A stretch of DNA of 64,000 nucleotides from NCBI RefSeq assembly GCF_001559595.1, contig NZ_LNTY01000032.1, positions 62,001 through 126,000 of the forward strand. Reading direction: 5' to 3'. Each line of letters begins with the position of its first letter. Positions within the stretch are counted from its first letter, which is position 1. The notes beneath the pieces are model-generated. The model saw only the letters and a list, made by a program, of their open reading frames with translations. It was not told the origin of the DNA and ran no database searches. The stretch is from Enterovibrio coralii (lineage in GTDB: Bacteria; Pseudomonadota; Gammaproteobacteria; Enterobacterales; Vibrionaceae). Shown here in pieces: positions 46,536 to 56,628 of this stretch. The position numbers and the translations under genes are program-made.

Positions 46536-47549
46536 ATGACGATATTGGCATTGGAAAACGTCTGTCAGCATTACTCCATCAAAAAAGCGGGCTGGTGGCG
46601 TGCAAATTCTCATGTATTGAAGGCCGTGGATGGCGTTTCCCTTGAAATACACCAAGGAGAGACGGTTGCGGTGGTGGGTGAGTCAGGCTGCGGTAAATCA
46701 ACCTTGGGAAGAGTCGCCTCGCTGTTGGAAACACCGACCTCAGGTACTGTCATTTTTAACGAGGTGACCACGGAAGGCCTCCACGGTCAGGCACTAAGGC
46801 ACTTGCGTCGTCAGTTAGGGTTAGTCTTCCAAGACCCATATTCGGCAATGAATCCACGATTACCCATTGGTGAATTGGTGGGAGAGCCTTTAGCCGCACA
46901 CAATATTGGGAATAAGGAGACGCGGCACAAAAAGGTGCTTGAAGCCCTTGAGGCCGTTGGACTGGGTGAAGACGTTATCAACCGTTATCCCCATGAGTTC
47001 TCAGGCGGTCAACGACAACGTATTTGTATTGCCCGCGCATTGGTTTTAGACCCAGAACTGATTATTGCGGATGAACCTCTTTCCGCTTTGGACGTGTCGG
47101 TTCAAAGTCAAATTCTCAACCTTTTTGTTGAGCTAAAGCGAACGCGAAACCTTGCCATTTTATTTATCAGTCATGACATGGCTGTGGTTAATTACCTTGC
47201 CGATACCATTGTCGTCATGTATCTGGGTAAAGTCGTTGAACAAGCACCACGAGCCTCCTTTTTCTCTCACGCGGCACATCCATACAGTCAGGCTTTATTG
47301 GCCGCCGTGCCGAAGCTAGGGGCGGGCAAACGAAAGCGCGGATTGGCTTTGCAAGGTGACGTACCAAGCCCCATCAATCCACCCTCTGGTTGTGCATTCC
47401 ATCCACGGTGCAATAAAGCCACAGATAAATGTCGAACGATAGAGCCTGTTTCGAACGCCTTTAACAACAACGAGACTCACCGCGTAGCATGCCACTATCC
47501 CGATGAAAGTGTGATTACTGCCTCTGCGTATTCGGAGGTGTCCGAATGA
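46536..47549 (+). CDS. ABC transporter ATPase, OppF/DppF-like
   Basis: A 337-residue second ATPase, the partner of the OppD-like protein. Walker A is [11 protein letters not shown], signature FSGGQRQRICIARAL, Walker B IIADEPLSALD, H-loop SHDMAVV. The C-terminal Cys cluster reads GCAFHPRCNKATDKC, as in dipeptide/oligopeptide ATPases that bind a cluster there. It starts right after the previous stop and overlaps the permease start by four bases (ATGA), indicating tight translational coupling. Confidence 0.93.
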   Translation: MTILALENVCQHYSIKKAGWWRANSHVLKAVDGVSLEIHQGETVAVVGESGCGKSTLGRVASLLETPTSGTVIFNEVTTEGLHGQALRHLRRQLGLVFQDPYSAMNPRLPIGELVGEPLAAHNIGNKETRHKKVLEALEAVGLGEDVINRYPHEFSGGQRQRICIARALVLDPELIIADEPLSALDVSVQSQILNLFVELKRTRNLAILFISHDMAVVNYLADTIVVMYLGKVVEQAPRASFFSHAAHPYSQALLAAVPKLGAGKRKRGLALQGDVPSPINPPSGCAFHPRCNKATDKCRTIEPVSNAFNNNETHRVACHYPDESVITASAYSEVSE

Positions 47550-48514
47550 TGCCGTTTCTTTTGAGTCGCGCACTACAAAGCCTTCTGGTGTTGTTTCTGG
47601 TCTCGTTTGTTTCTTATGCGTTGATAGGGTTGATGCCCGGCGATCCTATCGATCTCATGGCGACTTCGGACCCGAATATGACATCAGAAGATGTTGCTCG
47701 TCTCAAAGCCCTTCAGGGGCTAGATAAGCCAATAATGGAGAGATATTGGCATTGGTTGGTCGCTGCGGTGCAGGGAGATTTTGGCTACTCGCGGCTTTAT
47801 TATAAACCTGCTGAAGACGTTCTCTTGCCCGCGGTTTGGAACACGGTGAAGCTGGTGGGATTGGCGACGGTACTTTCCTTGCTAATCGCTATACCTGTTG
47901 GGATTATTGCCGCTGTTAAACATAAAAGCTGGGTGGATTACTTCATTAGTTTCAGTGCCTTTATTGGCTTTTCGACGCCTGCGTTTTGGTTGGCCTTAAT
48001 GCTTATCTTGGTGTTTTCGGTGACGCTGGGTTGGTTTCCTGCTGGGGGTACGGGGGAGGCCGAAGGCGGCGATTTCTTAGTTCAGCTCAAACATCTTGTT
48101 TTACCTGTGACCTCGCTGACTGTGTTGAGTGTTGCAAGCCACTCTCGCTTTGTTCGCGGCACGATGCTGGAAGTGCTTCGTCAGGACTATATTCGCACAG
48201 CTCAAGCAAAAGGGGCTTCAAAAACACGAGTGCTGTTCAAACACGCTTTAAGAAACGCGATGATCCCGCTAGTAACCATCATCGCGCTAGATATTGGTTT
48301 TTTGCTTTCCGGCGCCTTGATCACCGAAACGGTCTTTGCTTGGCCTGGAATGGGGAAACTCATTTTTGATGCCATTATGGGGAACGACTACAACCTCGCG
48401 CTATTGGGGTTGATGGTGATTACCTTCACTGCTCTGCTAGGCAATTTCATTGCTGACGTTGCGTACGCCAAATTGGACCCTCGGATCAGTCTGACGAAAG
48501 GAGCCTCATCTTGA
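47546..48514 (+). CDS. ABC transporter permease, OppB/DppB-like
   Basis: A 322-residue inner-membrane permease with six predicted helices. The N-terminal LSRALQSLLVLFLVSFVSYAL and the coupling EAA loop (YIRTAQAKGASKTRVLFKHALRNAMIPLVT) are diagnostic of the OppB group. It is the first membrane subunit of the importer. The start ATG at 47546 overlaps the OppF stop; an adjacent ATG at 47549 could also be used. It ends overlapping the OppC start by four bases. Confidence 0.93.
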   Translation: MMPFLLSRALQSLLVLFLVSFVSYALIGLMPGDPIDLMATSDPNMTSEDVARLKALQGLDKPIMERYWHWLVAAVQGDFGYSRLYYKPAEDVLLPAVWNTVKLVGLATVLSLLIAIPVGIIAAVKHKSWVDYFISFSAFIGFSTPAFWLALMLILVFSVTLGWFPAGGTGEAEGGDFLVQLKHLVLPVTSLTVLSVASHSRFVRGTMLEVLRQDYIRTAQAKGASKTRVLFKHALRNAMIPLVTIIALDIGFLLSGALITETVFAWPGMGKLIFDAIMGNDYNLALLGLMVITFTALLGNFIADVAYAKLDPRISLTKGASS

Positions 48515-49446
48515 GTCAGTTATCAAGCACGCCGTTAAAAACGCAAACAAAGCATTATTCTCCGAGTTATCTCGTTTGGCAGCGATTCTGCAGTCACAAA
48601 GCGGGATTGGTCAGTGCTGTTTTTATCGCTCTTTTGGCGGTGCTTTGTATCAGTGCACCGTTGATTACGTCGTGGTTTGGGCATGACCCCTTTGCGGTAG
48701 ATTTCTTTGCACGATTTGAACACTCAAGCAGCAAACACTGGTTAGGTGCTGACGAGTTAGGAAGAGACGTTTTCTTGCGCTTACTCTATGGCGGGCAAGT
48801 GTCGTTGGCCGTGGGGACGGTTGCTGCATTAGCAACGGCAATCATTGGGACACTCGTTGGGGTATGTGCAGGTTATTTCGGTGGAAAACTGGACGCAATA
48901 TTGATGCGTATCGCCGATTTTACGCTTTCATTGCCTACGTTACCTTTGATGATCGTGTTGGCTGCGGTCGACTTGAGCAAACTGGGATTACCTCAGTCTT
49001 GGGTGCAAGGAGAGAACGCCAGCCTTATTCGTATTGTTGTGATCGTGGCTTTGTTTGGATGGCCGACAACCGCCAGATTAGTGCGCTCAGGAACGCTTTC
49101 AGTCCGAGAGCGGGACTATGTGAAAGCGGCGATAGGTTACGGTGCTTCGCCTTGGCGTATTATCCGCAGACATATTGTTCCGAATGTATTGTCGCCAGTG
49201 ATCATTGCTACAACCATGGCTGTCGGCGGGGTAATTTTGCTTGAAAGTGCGTTGTCTTTTCTTGGCCTTGGGATACAACCGCCTATGCCTTCTTGGGGGA
49301 ACATGCTGCAAAATGCACAGGAAGTCATTTGGCAATCTCCCGGGCTCGCCATTTATCCAGGACTCGCCATTCTTCTCACTGTTATGGCGTTTAACTTCCT
49401 TGGCGATGCTTTGCAAGATGCGATGGATCCTAAAGCGATTTCCTAA
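48511..49446 (+). CDS. ABC transporter permease, OppC/DppC-like
   Basis: A 311-residue second permease with an N-terminal OppC-type domain (YLVWQRFCSHKAGLVSAVFIAL) and the EAA loop ERDYVKAAIGYGASPWRIIRRHIVPN. HWLGADELGRDVFLRLLYGGQVSL is the conserved periplasmic OppC motif. The start is a TTG at 48511, supported by AAAGGAG upstream and overlap with the OppB stop. It completes the binding protein-ATPase-ATPase-permease-permease operon. Confidence 0.92.
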   Translation: MSQLSSTPLKTQTKHYSPSYLVWQRFCSHKAGLVSAVFIALLAVLCISAPLITSWFGHDPFAVDFFARFEHSSSKHWLGADELGRDVFLRLLYGGQVSLAVGTVAALATAIIGTLVGVCAGYFGGKLDAILMRIADFTLSLPTLPLMIVLAAVDLSKLGLPQSWVQGENASLIRIVVIVALFGWPTTARLVRSGTLSVRERDYVKAAIGYGASPWRIIRRHIVPNVLSPVIIATTMAVGGVILLESALSFLGLGIQPPMPSWGNMLQNAQEVIWQSPGLAIYPGLAILLTVMAFNFLGDALQDAMDPKAIS

Positions 49447-49495
49447 ATAACCATTAAATTCATGTATTTGAGACGATGCTTTTTTATTACTCAAT

Positions 49496-49518
49496 AACAT
49501 GTAAAATATATGCATGTT
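49496..49518. promoter_or_regulatory. Candidate NsrR-like site of nnrS
   Basis: AACATG (49496-49501) and CATGTT (49513-49518) flank an AT-rich 11-base centre. This dyad fits the general form of NsrR nitric-oxide sites (inverted ATG-rich arms around an AT core). It sits 23 bases before the nnrS start, and nnrS genes are typical NsrR targets. There is no direct evidence. Confidence 0.5.
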
Positions 49519-49541
49519 TAAAGTTTTCTTATGAGTAACCC

Positions 49542-50732
49542 ATGCTAAACATCGTTGACAGAGCGCAAGAAGAAAAAATCATTCCTATCTTACGGCTTGG
49601 GTTTCGACCTCTATTTTTGCTCGCCAGCATCTACGCGGTTGTGTCGATCGCGCTTTGGTCATGGATGTTTACGCGAGGACAAAGCGGATTGCCTCTTCAA
49701 GTCCCCGCTATGTGGTGGCACGCCCATGAAATGCTTTTTGGCGTCGCGATGGCTGTGGTTGCGGGCTTTTTGCTTACTGCAGTGCAAACTTGGACTGGGG
49801 TGAAAGGCACTTCTGGGTTGCGTTTAGCGGCTATCGTTGGACTTTGGATAGTGCCAAGAATCCTGTTTTGGACAAGCGCGCCGCTTTCAGTGATTGCGCT
49901 TGTTGACGCCGCATTTTTGTTTGTTGTCGGTTTGGAAGTGGGATATCGCGTGATTGCGGCGAAGCGTTGGAGAAACCTGTTTTTCATTCCTATGCTGCTG
50001 GTGGCGATGTTCGCGAACTTAGCCAGCTATGCGACAGTAAAAGGGTTGCCGCCATTTAGTGCCAGTGTACTTTGGCAGGCGATGTTGTGGTGGTTTATGT
50101 TGCTGATTTCCATCATGGGCGGGAGAGTCATTCCATTCTTTACGGCTAAACGCTTCGGTTTCGACGCAGCTAATCCCCTGTTATGGCTTGAAGTCGGCGC
50201 GAATCTTCCTCTTTTGCTTTTGGCTGTATTGAGTTTCTACCCACTCATCGACACTTGGATAATCGCTGGTTTAATGGGCATTGGTGGGGCGGTACAGTTG
50301 ATTCGTCTTTATCGCTGGAAAGGGACAAAGAGTGCGTCAGAACCCTTGGTGTGGAGTTTACACCTTTTCTATTTGGCGTTGCCCGCAGGATTGTTACTCA
50401 AGGCTATTTTTATTAGCCATGCTTGGATATCCCATACACTCATCCACTTATTGGCGATGGGGGTACTCAGTGGCGTTGTTCTTGCGATGATCTCACGAGT
50501 GACATTAGGTCACACTGGACGGGCTATCTATCATCAGCCGAGTTTTGCGTTTGCTTTCATTGCGCTGGTTTTAGCCACGATTGTTCGCGTGTTGGGGCCC
50601 ATTATGTGGCCTAGCTATCTGCAATGGTGGGTGGGGATAGCTGCCGTGGGTTGGACAATCGCCTTTGGCGCGTTTGTCTTACGCTTTGGCCCAATGCTGT
50701 TTAAAGCCAGAGCTGATGGTCATCCAGGTTAG
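49542..50732 (+). CDS. nnrS: NnrS-family heme/copper membrane protein
   Basis: A 396-residue integral membrane protein with about 12 helices, NnrS family, which protects cells from nitric oxide. Conserved histidines are seen in MWWHAHEMLFG and in SHTLIHLLAMGVLSGVVLAM, with LGHTGRAI following. FRPLFLLASIYAVVSIALW starts the first helix. It is a single gene after the ABC operon with a possible NsrR site. NnrS proteins bind heme and copper in Rhodobacter and reduce NO damage to iron-containing metabolites in Vibrio cholerae. Confidence 0.92.
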   Translation: MLNIVDRAQEEKIIPILRLGFRPLFLLASIYAVVSIALWSWMFTRGQSGLPLQVPAMWWHAHEMLFGVAMAVVAGFLLTAVQTWTGVKGTSGLRLAAIVGLWIVPRILFWTSAPLSVIALVDAAFLFVVGLEVGYRVIAAKRWRNLFFIPMLLVAMFANLASYATVKGLPPFSASVLWQAMLWWFMLLISIMGGRVIPFFTAKRFGFDAANPLLWLEVGANLPLLLLAVLSFYPLIDTWIIAGLMGIGGAVQLIRLYRWKGTKSASEPLVWSLHLFYLALPAGLLLKAIFISHAWISHTLIHLLAMGVLSGVVLAMISRVTLGHTGRAIYHQPSFAFAFIALVLATIVRVLGPIMWPSYLQWWVGIAAVGWTIAFGAFVLRFGPMLFKARADGHPG

Positions 50733-50821
50733 GATGTCTCTAAAAAGCGAATATTCAAACTCGATGCGGTAAAAGTGTTTTTCTGCCTCATACTGTAAGT
50801 AAGTGTATGAGGGAGGCGTCA

Positions 50822-51604
50822 ATGTGTCGGTGGTTAGCGTACCAAGGTAAACCCTGCTTTTTAGAAGAAATGTTGCTTCAACCAAACCACTCTTTAGTGT
50901 TGCAGAGCATGGAAGCGACGAAGGCTGTGACAGCGGTAAATGCGGATGGATTTGGTGCGGCGTGGTATGGAGAAAAAACCTCGCCAGCCCTCTACCGTGA
51001 AGTCCTTCCTGCGTGGTCGGATGCTAACCTAAGATCAATTGCCGAACACACCAAGTCGCATCGGTTTATGGCGCATGTTCGTGCCTCAACGGGTACCAAT
51101 ACCTCGCGAGAAAATTGCCATCCATTCAATGTTGAAAACTGGCTGTTTATGCATAACGGCCAGATCCCTGAGTTCGAATCCGTTCGCTTTAATCTTGAAC
51201 GCCAGTTAGAAGAGCGTTTCTATTTGAAAAGGACTGGCACGACCGATAGCGAGCTTATCTTTCTTCTGCTGCTGCAATATGGTCTCGAAACCAATCCTCG
51301 TTACGCGCTGAAAAGGGTGTTTTCTGATATCGAAGCTGAAATCAGAGCGCGAGGCGTTAATGATCCTTTCAAAGCGTCACTTTGTATTAGCAACGGCTTG
51401 CAGTTCTGGGGTCTTCGTTATGCCTCATATGGGCCGCCGCCGACGATGTTCTACAAGCAGGTAGACAGTGGTGTGGTGTTGGCGTCAGAGCCTTATGAAA
51501 TGGAACGAGAAGGATGGCAGGCGATTCCATCCCAAAGCTTGGTAGAGCTGGTGGGGGAAAGTGTAGAGATTACGCGTTTTTCACTTGAAGAAAGGGCGGC
51601 TTAG
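50822..51604 (+). CDS. yafJ: Class II glutamine amidotransferase (YafJ-like)
   Basis: A 260-residue Ntn-type amidotransferase. The catalytic Cys is residue 2 after the initiator Met (MCRWLAYQG), so the true start is the ATG at 50822; GGGAGG sits upstream and a GTG-type extension from 50807 would bury the Cys. Typical blocks are NADGFGAAWYG, HVRASTGTN, NCHPFNVENWLFMHNGQI and GTTDSELIFLLLL. Related proteins (YafJ) have glutaminase activity with uncertain roles; some resemble EgtC of ergothioneine synthesis, but no other egt gene is here. It is convergent with the RelV-like gene, 15 bases between stops. Confidence 0.85.
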   Translation: MCRWLAYQGKPCFLEEMLLQPNHSLVLQSMEATKAVTAVNADGFGAAWYGEKTSPALYREVLPAWSDANLRSIAEHTKSHRFMAHVRASTGTNTSRENCHPFNVENWLFMHNGQIPEFESVRFNLERQLEERFYLKRTGTTDSELIFLLLLQYGLETNPRYALKRVFSDIEAEIRARGVNDPFKASLCISNGLQFWGLRYASYGPPPTMFYKQVDSGVVLASEPYEMEREGWQAIPSQSLVELVGESVEITRFSLEERAA

Positions 51605-51619
51605 CCGCCCATTGAAAGC

Positions 51620-52390
51620 TTAAACTGCTTTAGCAAGCGGATGATAGTCCTGCCACGCTGCATCATAAAGTGCTCTTGATTCAGTTCTTAGCTTTTCGAT
51701 TTTACTCAATTCCCAATGGCTGAGGTCGCGTTGCTCAAGTTTCGCTAGACGCTCAATGCGTTGGATGTTCTCGTAGATCGCATGTTCTTCACCGTTTTTA
51801 ATCGCTGAAATTGCTTTGAGGTGAAGCTGTACTTCCGCAACTAAATTGGTTTCAGGCAGCGTAACCAGCACTTTAACATCGCGATAGCCTGATGGACGAG
51901 GTGTGTGGAAGCGGTTAATCACTTCTTGGGTTTTTGTCGCAGAGGCCAATTTGTCGAACGCGCTGTTCAAGTCGGCGATAGAGTCTGTTTCGATGGTGAC
52001 ACGTACGATATCGGTGAGTTTTGATGCATCGCCGTTGAGCTCACCAGCCACTTTCTCTGCTGCGCGTTGTTGGCCTTTGATGCCTGGGGACAACATTTCG
52101 CCATTCACTTGGGTGGCAATGTCGGAAGCAAGTGCTTCGAGTTCGTTTTGCGCCGCTGAAGCGACGTCATAGAGTTCGTTTAAGTCGGTGTAGGGTTGTT
52201 CCAAATGTTGAGCCCGAAAAGACGAGATGCTCATGAGCTCATTCAATGCAGCTTTGTGTGTTGCTTCAGGTTGCTGATAGTAAATGCTCTGGCAGTTTGT
52301 GGACGGTTTAACGTCAACAGGCTCTGCGTGAGCAGGAATGCGGATTACCAAGATAGGTACGATAATCAGCGCCTTAAACATTCTTCCCAT
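51620..52390 (-). CDS. relV: RelA/SpoT-domain protein, RelV-like small alarmone synthetase with signal peptide
   Basis: A 256-residue protein with one nucleotidyltransferase domain of the RelA/SpoT type (about residues 95-215). Key synthetase positions are Lys105 (GIKGQQRAAEK), Asp127 and Arg130 (LTDIVRVTIETDS), Tyr169 (PSGYRDVKV) and Glu187 (VAEVQLHLKA). This matches, with an offset of one or two residues, the positions reported as essential in Vibrio cholerae RelV (Lys107, Asp129, Arg132, Glu188). Unexpectedly, the N-terminus is MGRMFKALIIVPILVIRIPA followed by HA-EPVD, a convincing Sec signal. The ATG at 52390 has GAGGT upstream. If exported it cannot meet cytoplasmic GTP; retention as a membrane anchor is possible. 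(p)ppGpp synthesis is inferred. Confidence 0.75.
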   Translation of the reverse strand: MGRMFKALIIVPILVIRIPAHAEPVDVKPSTNCQSIYYQQPEATHKAALNELMSISSFRAQHLEQPYTDLNELYDVASAAQNELEALASDIATQVNGEMLSPGIKGQQRAAEKVAGELNGDASKLTDIVRVTIETDSIADLNSAFDKLASATKTQEVINRFHTPRPSGYRDVKVLVTLPETNLVAEVQLHLKAISAIKNGEEHAIYENIQRIERLAKLEQRDLSHWELSKIEKLRTESRALYDAAWQDYHPLAKAV

Positions 52391-52714
52391 TTAGCTACCT
52401 CATGGTTTTGTCTGGGGAGTGCCACGAGTACATAGTACTGAAGCTGGATGAATATTAGCTGAATGAATACGTTAGGTTCGGGTCAGATATCTCAAACTGG
52501 TTGAATGAGGTATGGCACGGATCAAATTATCAAAATAATTCTCTATTTATGTGGATTGAATTGGTGAAATGAATTGTTTTAAGCTCGTTAGTTGAATTTA
52601 CAGACTGTTAAAGATTGTGAATTTCGCAGGAGTGTCGTTTACTGATAGTGATAACTGTAGTCGGTACTTTTTACCAAAAAGCCACCGATTTAAGGCCAAT
52701 ATGGAGGACTTACC
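52391..52714. other. Divergent intergenic region
   Basis: 324 bases with no gene seen, between relV-like (minus) and the dioxygenase (plus). It is AT-rich, with a good ribosome site (ATGGAGGACTTACC) at its right end. It presumably carries both promoters; no recognisable operator. Confidence 0.5.
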
Positions 52715-53350
52715 ATGTACCATCCAGATTACCTTATGCAGCTTTGTCATATCAGCGACCAGGCTGTAAAGGAACTAGAACCGACATTTGACTCTCTGCC
52801 AACCACCCCTTATGCAGATGGTCAATATCGGCTAAGACGCTACTCTATCGTGCGTTGTCATGACGGAAGCGTTCGCCAAATGCCCCATCACACTTTCATG
52901 CAAACAGAATCAATTAATCATCACCAAGGTGGTGTCGTTAGGGATTTCGAAGAACTCTCAGATTCTGTCATTCAATCTGAAGGGCTTTATGAGCTTTGCC
53001 AATTGTTTAAGGACAACAATGAGCTTGAGGATCATCAAGACATTGAAATCCATCAGATGCGTGTCATCACGTTTGATGACATTACACCTGTATCGCCAGA
53101 AGGTGTTCACCAAGACGGTTTCGACCATATCGCGATTGCCGCGATAGGGCGCGATAACGTCGAAGGCGGAGAAATCCTTGTTTACAAAGATAAATCGGGT
53201 AAGCCGTTTTTCTCACTGGCGATGAATGAAGGGGAGGTTGCCCTGTTGGATGACCACGCTGTCTGGCATAATGCCAATCCAATACGCGCGGTAGACCCCA
53301 GACAGAAAGGACACATCGACCTTTTTGTGTTAACAGCGCGCGAACATTAA
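52715..53350 (+). CDS. 2OG-Fe dioxygenase family protein (PF10014-like)
   Basis: A 211-residue protein resembling the 2OG-Fe(II) dioxygenase family that includes bacterial isoleucine 4-hydroxylase and the biofilm protein BsmA-like group. The iron-binding H-x-D is HQDGFDHIAI, the distal His is in DDHAVWHNANPI, and a basic residue later in PRQKGHIDLFV could bind 2OG. LRRYSIVRCHDG is a typical N-terminal block. GGAGG lies before the ATG. It probably hydroxylates a free amino acid, but the substrate is not known. Single gene. Confidence 0.8.
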   Translation: MYHPDYLMQLCHISDQAVKELEPTFDSLPTTPYADGQYRLRRYSIVRCHDGSVRQMPHHTFMQTESINHHQGGVVRDFEELSDSVIQSEGLYELCQLFKDNNELEDHQDIEIHQMRVITFDDITPVSPEGVHQDGFDHIAIAAIGRDNVEGGEILVYKDKSGKPFFSLAMNEGEVALLDDHAVWHNANPIRAVDPRQKGHIDLFVLTAREH

Positions 53351-53507
53351 GCAAATTTGGCCAGCGGTTTTCCCGCCGCTGGTTACTTAACTTTTAAAAA
53401 TGGCTTCTTAACTTTTAAAGATGTGTCTTTCAAGGCATAGCTTTCGTCTATGCTCACAGATATACCGAAAAACTTCCCAGCTATAACGATTACAAATGGA
53501 AAATAAC

Positions 53508-54866
53508 ATGAAGGCGAACTTGCTTGCTGCTTCGCTGATTTTTGCGTGTGTGTCTTCACCGTACGCAGTGGCCGAAAATGAAAGTACTGAGCAGCTAGAC
53601 GCTCAAAACAGTGTTGAAGTACTCAGAAAGAAACACAGTGAAAACTGGGGTATCGCAGCGACGATGCGAAGTGCCACTATTCCTTACACGGAAGGCGGCA
53701 GTCAAAACGTTTCGAGCTTCGTCCCAATGATGTTTTATGAAGATGACGCCTTTTTTATTCACGGCATAGAAGGTGGCCTGCGCCTATGGGAAGAAGATGA
53801 GTGGCGCTTAAATGCGATTCTACGAATGCGTTTCATCGATCTACCTCGTGAAGTGCAAAACGAAATTGGCGGAGATACCGGTGATTTCGGTTTCCAGCTT
53901 AAAAGACAGTGGGGTGATGGTTGGTATTCAGACCTCGATGTCTTGTCTGACAAAGATTATCGCTTTCATGGCGTCGCTACCTTGGGTAAAAACATTCAAG
54001 GCGAAAGTTTTGATCTGAATGCCACCGTGTCAGCGATATACAAAGACGCTGACTTCAACAGTTTTTACTACGGCCTCTCAGAATACCGTGATGAAGGTGT
54101 TCGACTAGGCGCGGGTGTGGATTTCAAAGCGGGCTTTAATGGCCGCTATCACGTGTATTCCAACCTCTACCTGCTCGGTGGTGCCTATGCCACCTATTTC
54201 GATTCTAATGTTAGGCACTCACCAACTATCAGCGAAAGTTGGGAAGGGGAGTTGTTTGCCGGCTTTGGCTTTTTCAATGACAACCGACGCACGGGTAGAA
54301 GAGAAATCTCAACCAGACCGTATTTACGCTTCGCTCATGGCTGGGCAACGCCGTCCAACATTGGCGAAATCATTGCGGGTGATATAGAAAAAGATCCTTT
54401 TAATAACCAGTTAACCTCCGTGTTTTACGGGCATCCGCTGACGGATGAGTTGTTTGGTATTCCGTTAGATATTTATCTTACGCCGGGGGTGGTGTGGCAC
54501 TGGTCTTCTGAGGTGCAATCCTCAAGTGCGGAGCTGGTTATGGCCATCAAAGCGTATTACACCATTGATTGGCCAACGAAATGGCGAATTGGTATTGCTG
54601 AGGGTCTGTCTTACGTCAACCACATCACCTATGTCGAACAAACGGAGCTTGATGAAAAAGGCTATGAGCCAAGTCATTTGCTTAACTATATCGACTTGTC
54701 TGTGGACGTGAACTTGGGCGACCTGTTTGGTAAATCTTCATGGAATCGCGCTTGGCTGGGTTACTCCATTCACCATCGTTCAGCAATCTTTGAAAAGGCG
54801 AGTCAATTTGGACGAATAAAGGGTGGAAGCAATTACAACACTGTCTACCTTCAGTTTGACTTCTAG
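53508..54866 (+). CDS. MipA/OmpV-family outer membrane protein
   Basis: A 452-residue predicted outer membrane beta-barrel. The signal peptide is MKANLLAASLIFACVSSPYAVAE from the ATG at 53508, which has GGA upstream; an ATG at 53496 in frame is weaker. Alternating beta strands with aromatic belts recur, for example YRFHGVATLGKNIQG and YHVYSNLYLLGGAYATYF, and the chain ends YLQFDF with the terminal Phe needed for outer-membrane assembly. MipA/OmpV proteins interact with murein lytic enzymes or act as barrels of unclear role. It is longer than typical OmpV (about 260), so it may be a divergent member. Confidence 0.7.
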   Translation: MKANLLAASLIFACVSSPYAVAENESTEQLDAQNSVEVLRKKHSENWGIAATMRSATIPYTEGGSQNVSSFVPMMFYEDDAFFIHGIEGGLRLWEEDEWRLNAILRMRFIDLPREVQNEIGGDTGDFGFQLKRQWGDGWYSDLDVLSDKDYRFHGVATLGKNIQGESFDLNATVSAIYKDADFNSFYYGLSEYRDEGVRLGAGVDFKAGFNGRYHVYSNLYLLGGAYATYFDSNVRHSPTISESWEGELFAGFGFFNDNRRTGRREISTRPYLRFAHGWATPSNIGEIIAGDIEKDPFNNQLTSVFYGHPLTDELFGIPLDIYLTPGVVWHWSSEVQSSSAELVMAIKAYYTIDWPTKWRIGIAEGLSYVNHITYVEQTELDEKGYEPSHLLNYIDLSVDVNLGDLFGKSSWNRAWLGYSIHHRSAIFEKASQFGRIKGGSNYNTVYLQFDF

Positions 54867-55071
54867 CCTTACTCAAAACAACTTACGGAAGGTAAGTCAC
54901 AGCATGATTAGGTTTGAAACAAAATCAAGTTAGAAAAGTAATGATGGCTACCTTGGCATTCAGTAGCATCATGGATATGCAAGCGAGTCGCCCTAATGGG
55001 TGAGAGCTAAGCCGTTTACTCCAATGTATTTCTCATGGTTAAAATACACTCAGAAGCGGAAAAAAATTTGG

Positions 55072-56475
<1,404 letters not shown>

Positions 56476-56628
56476 TCATTGACCATTATGCTAAATTACT
56501 GGCACTTATCTTAGCCAATAACGGGAAGTAAAATAGAGCGAGATTTGAATAATTTTTGTTCCTTGTTTGGCTGGATAGGGAGGTAAATTGCTTTGTTAAA
56601 GGCCTGATTGGTAAAATAGGGAAGTTAA

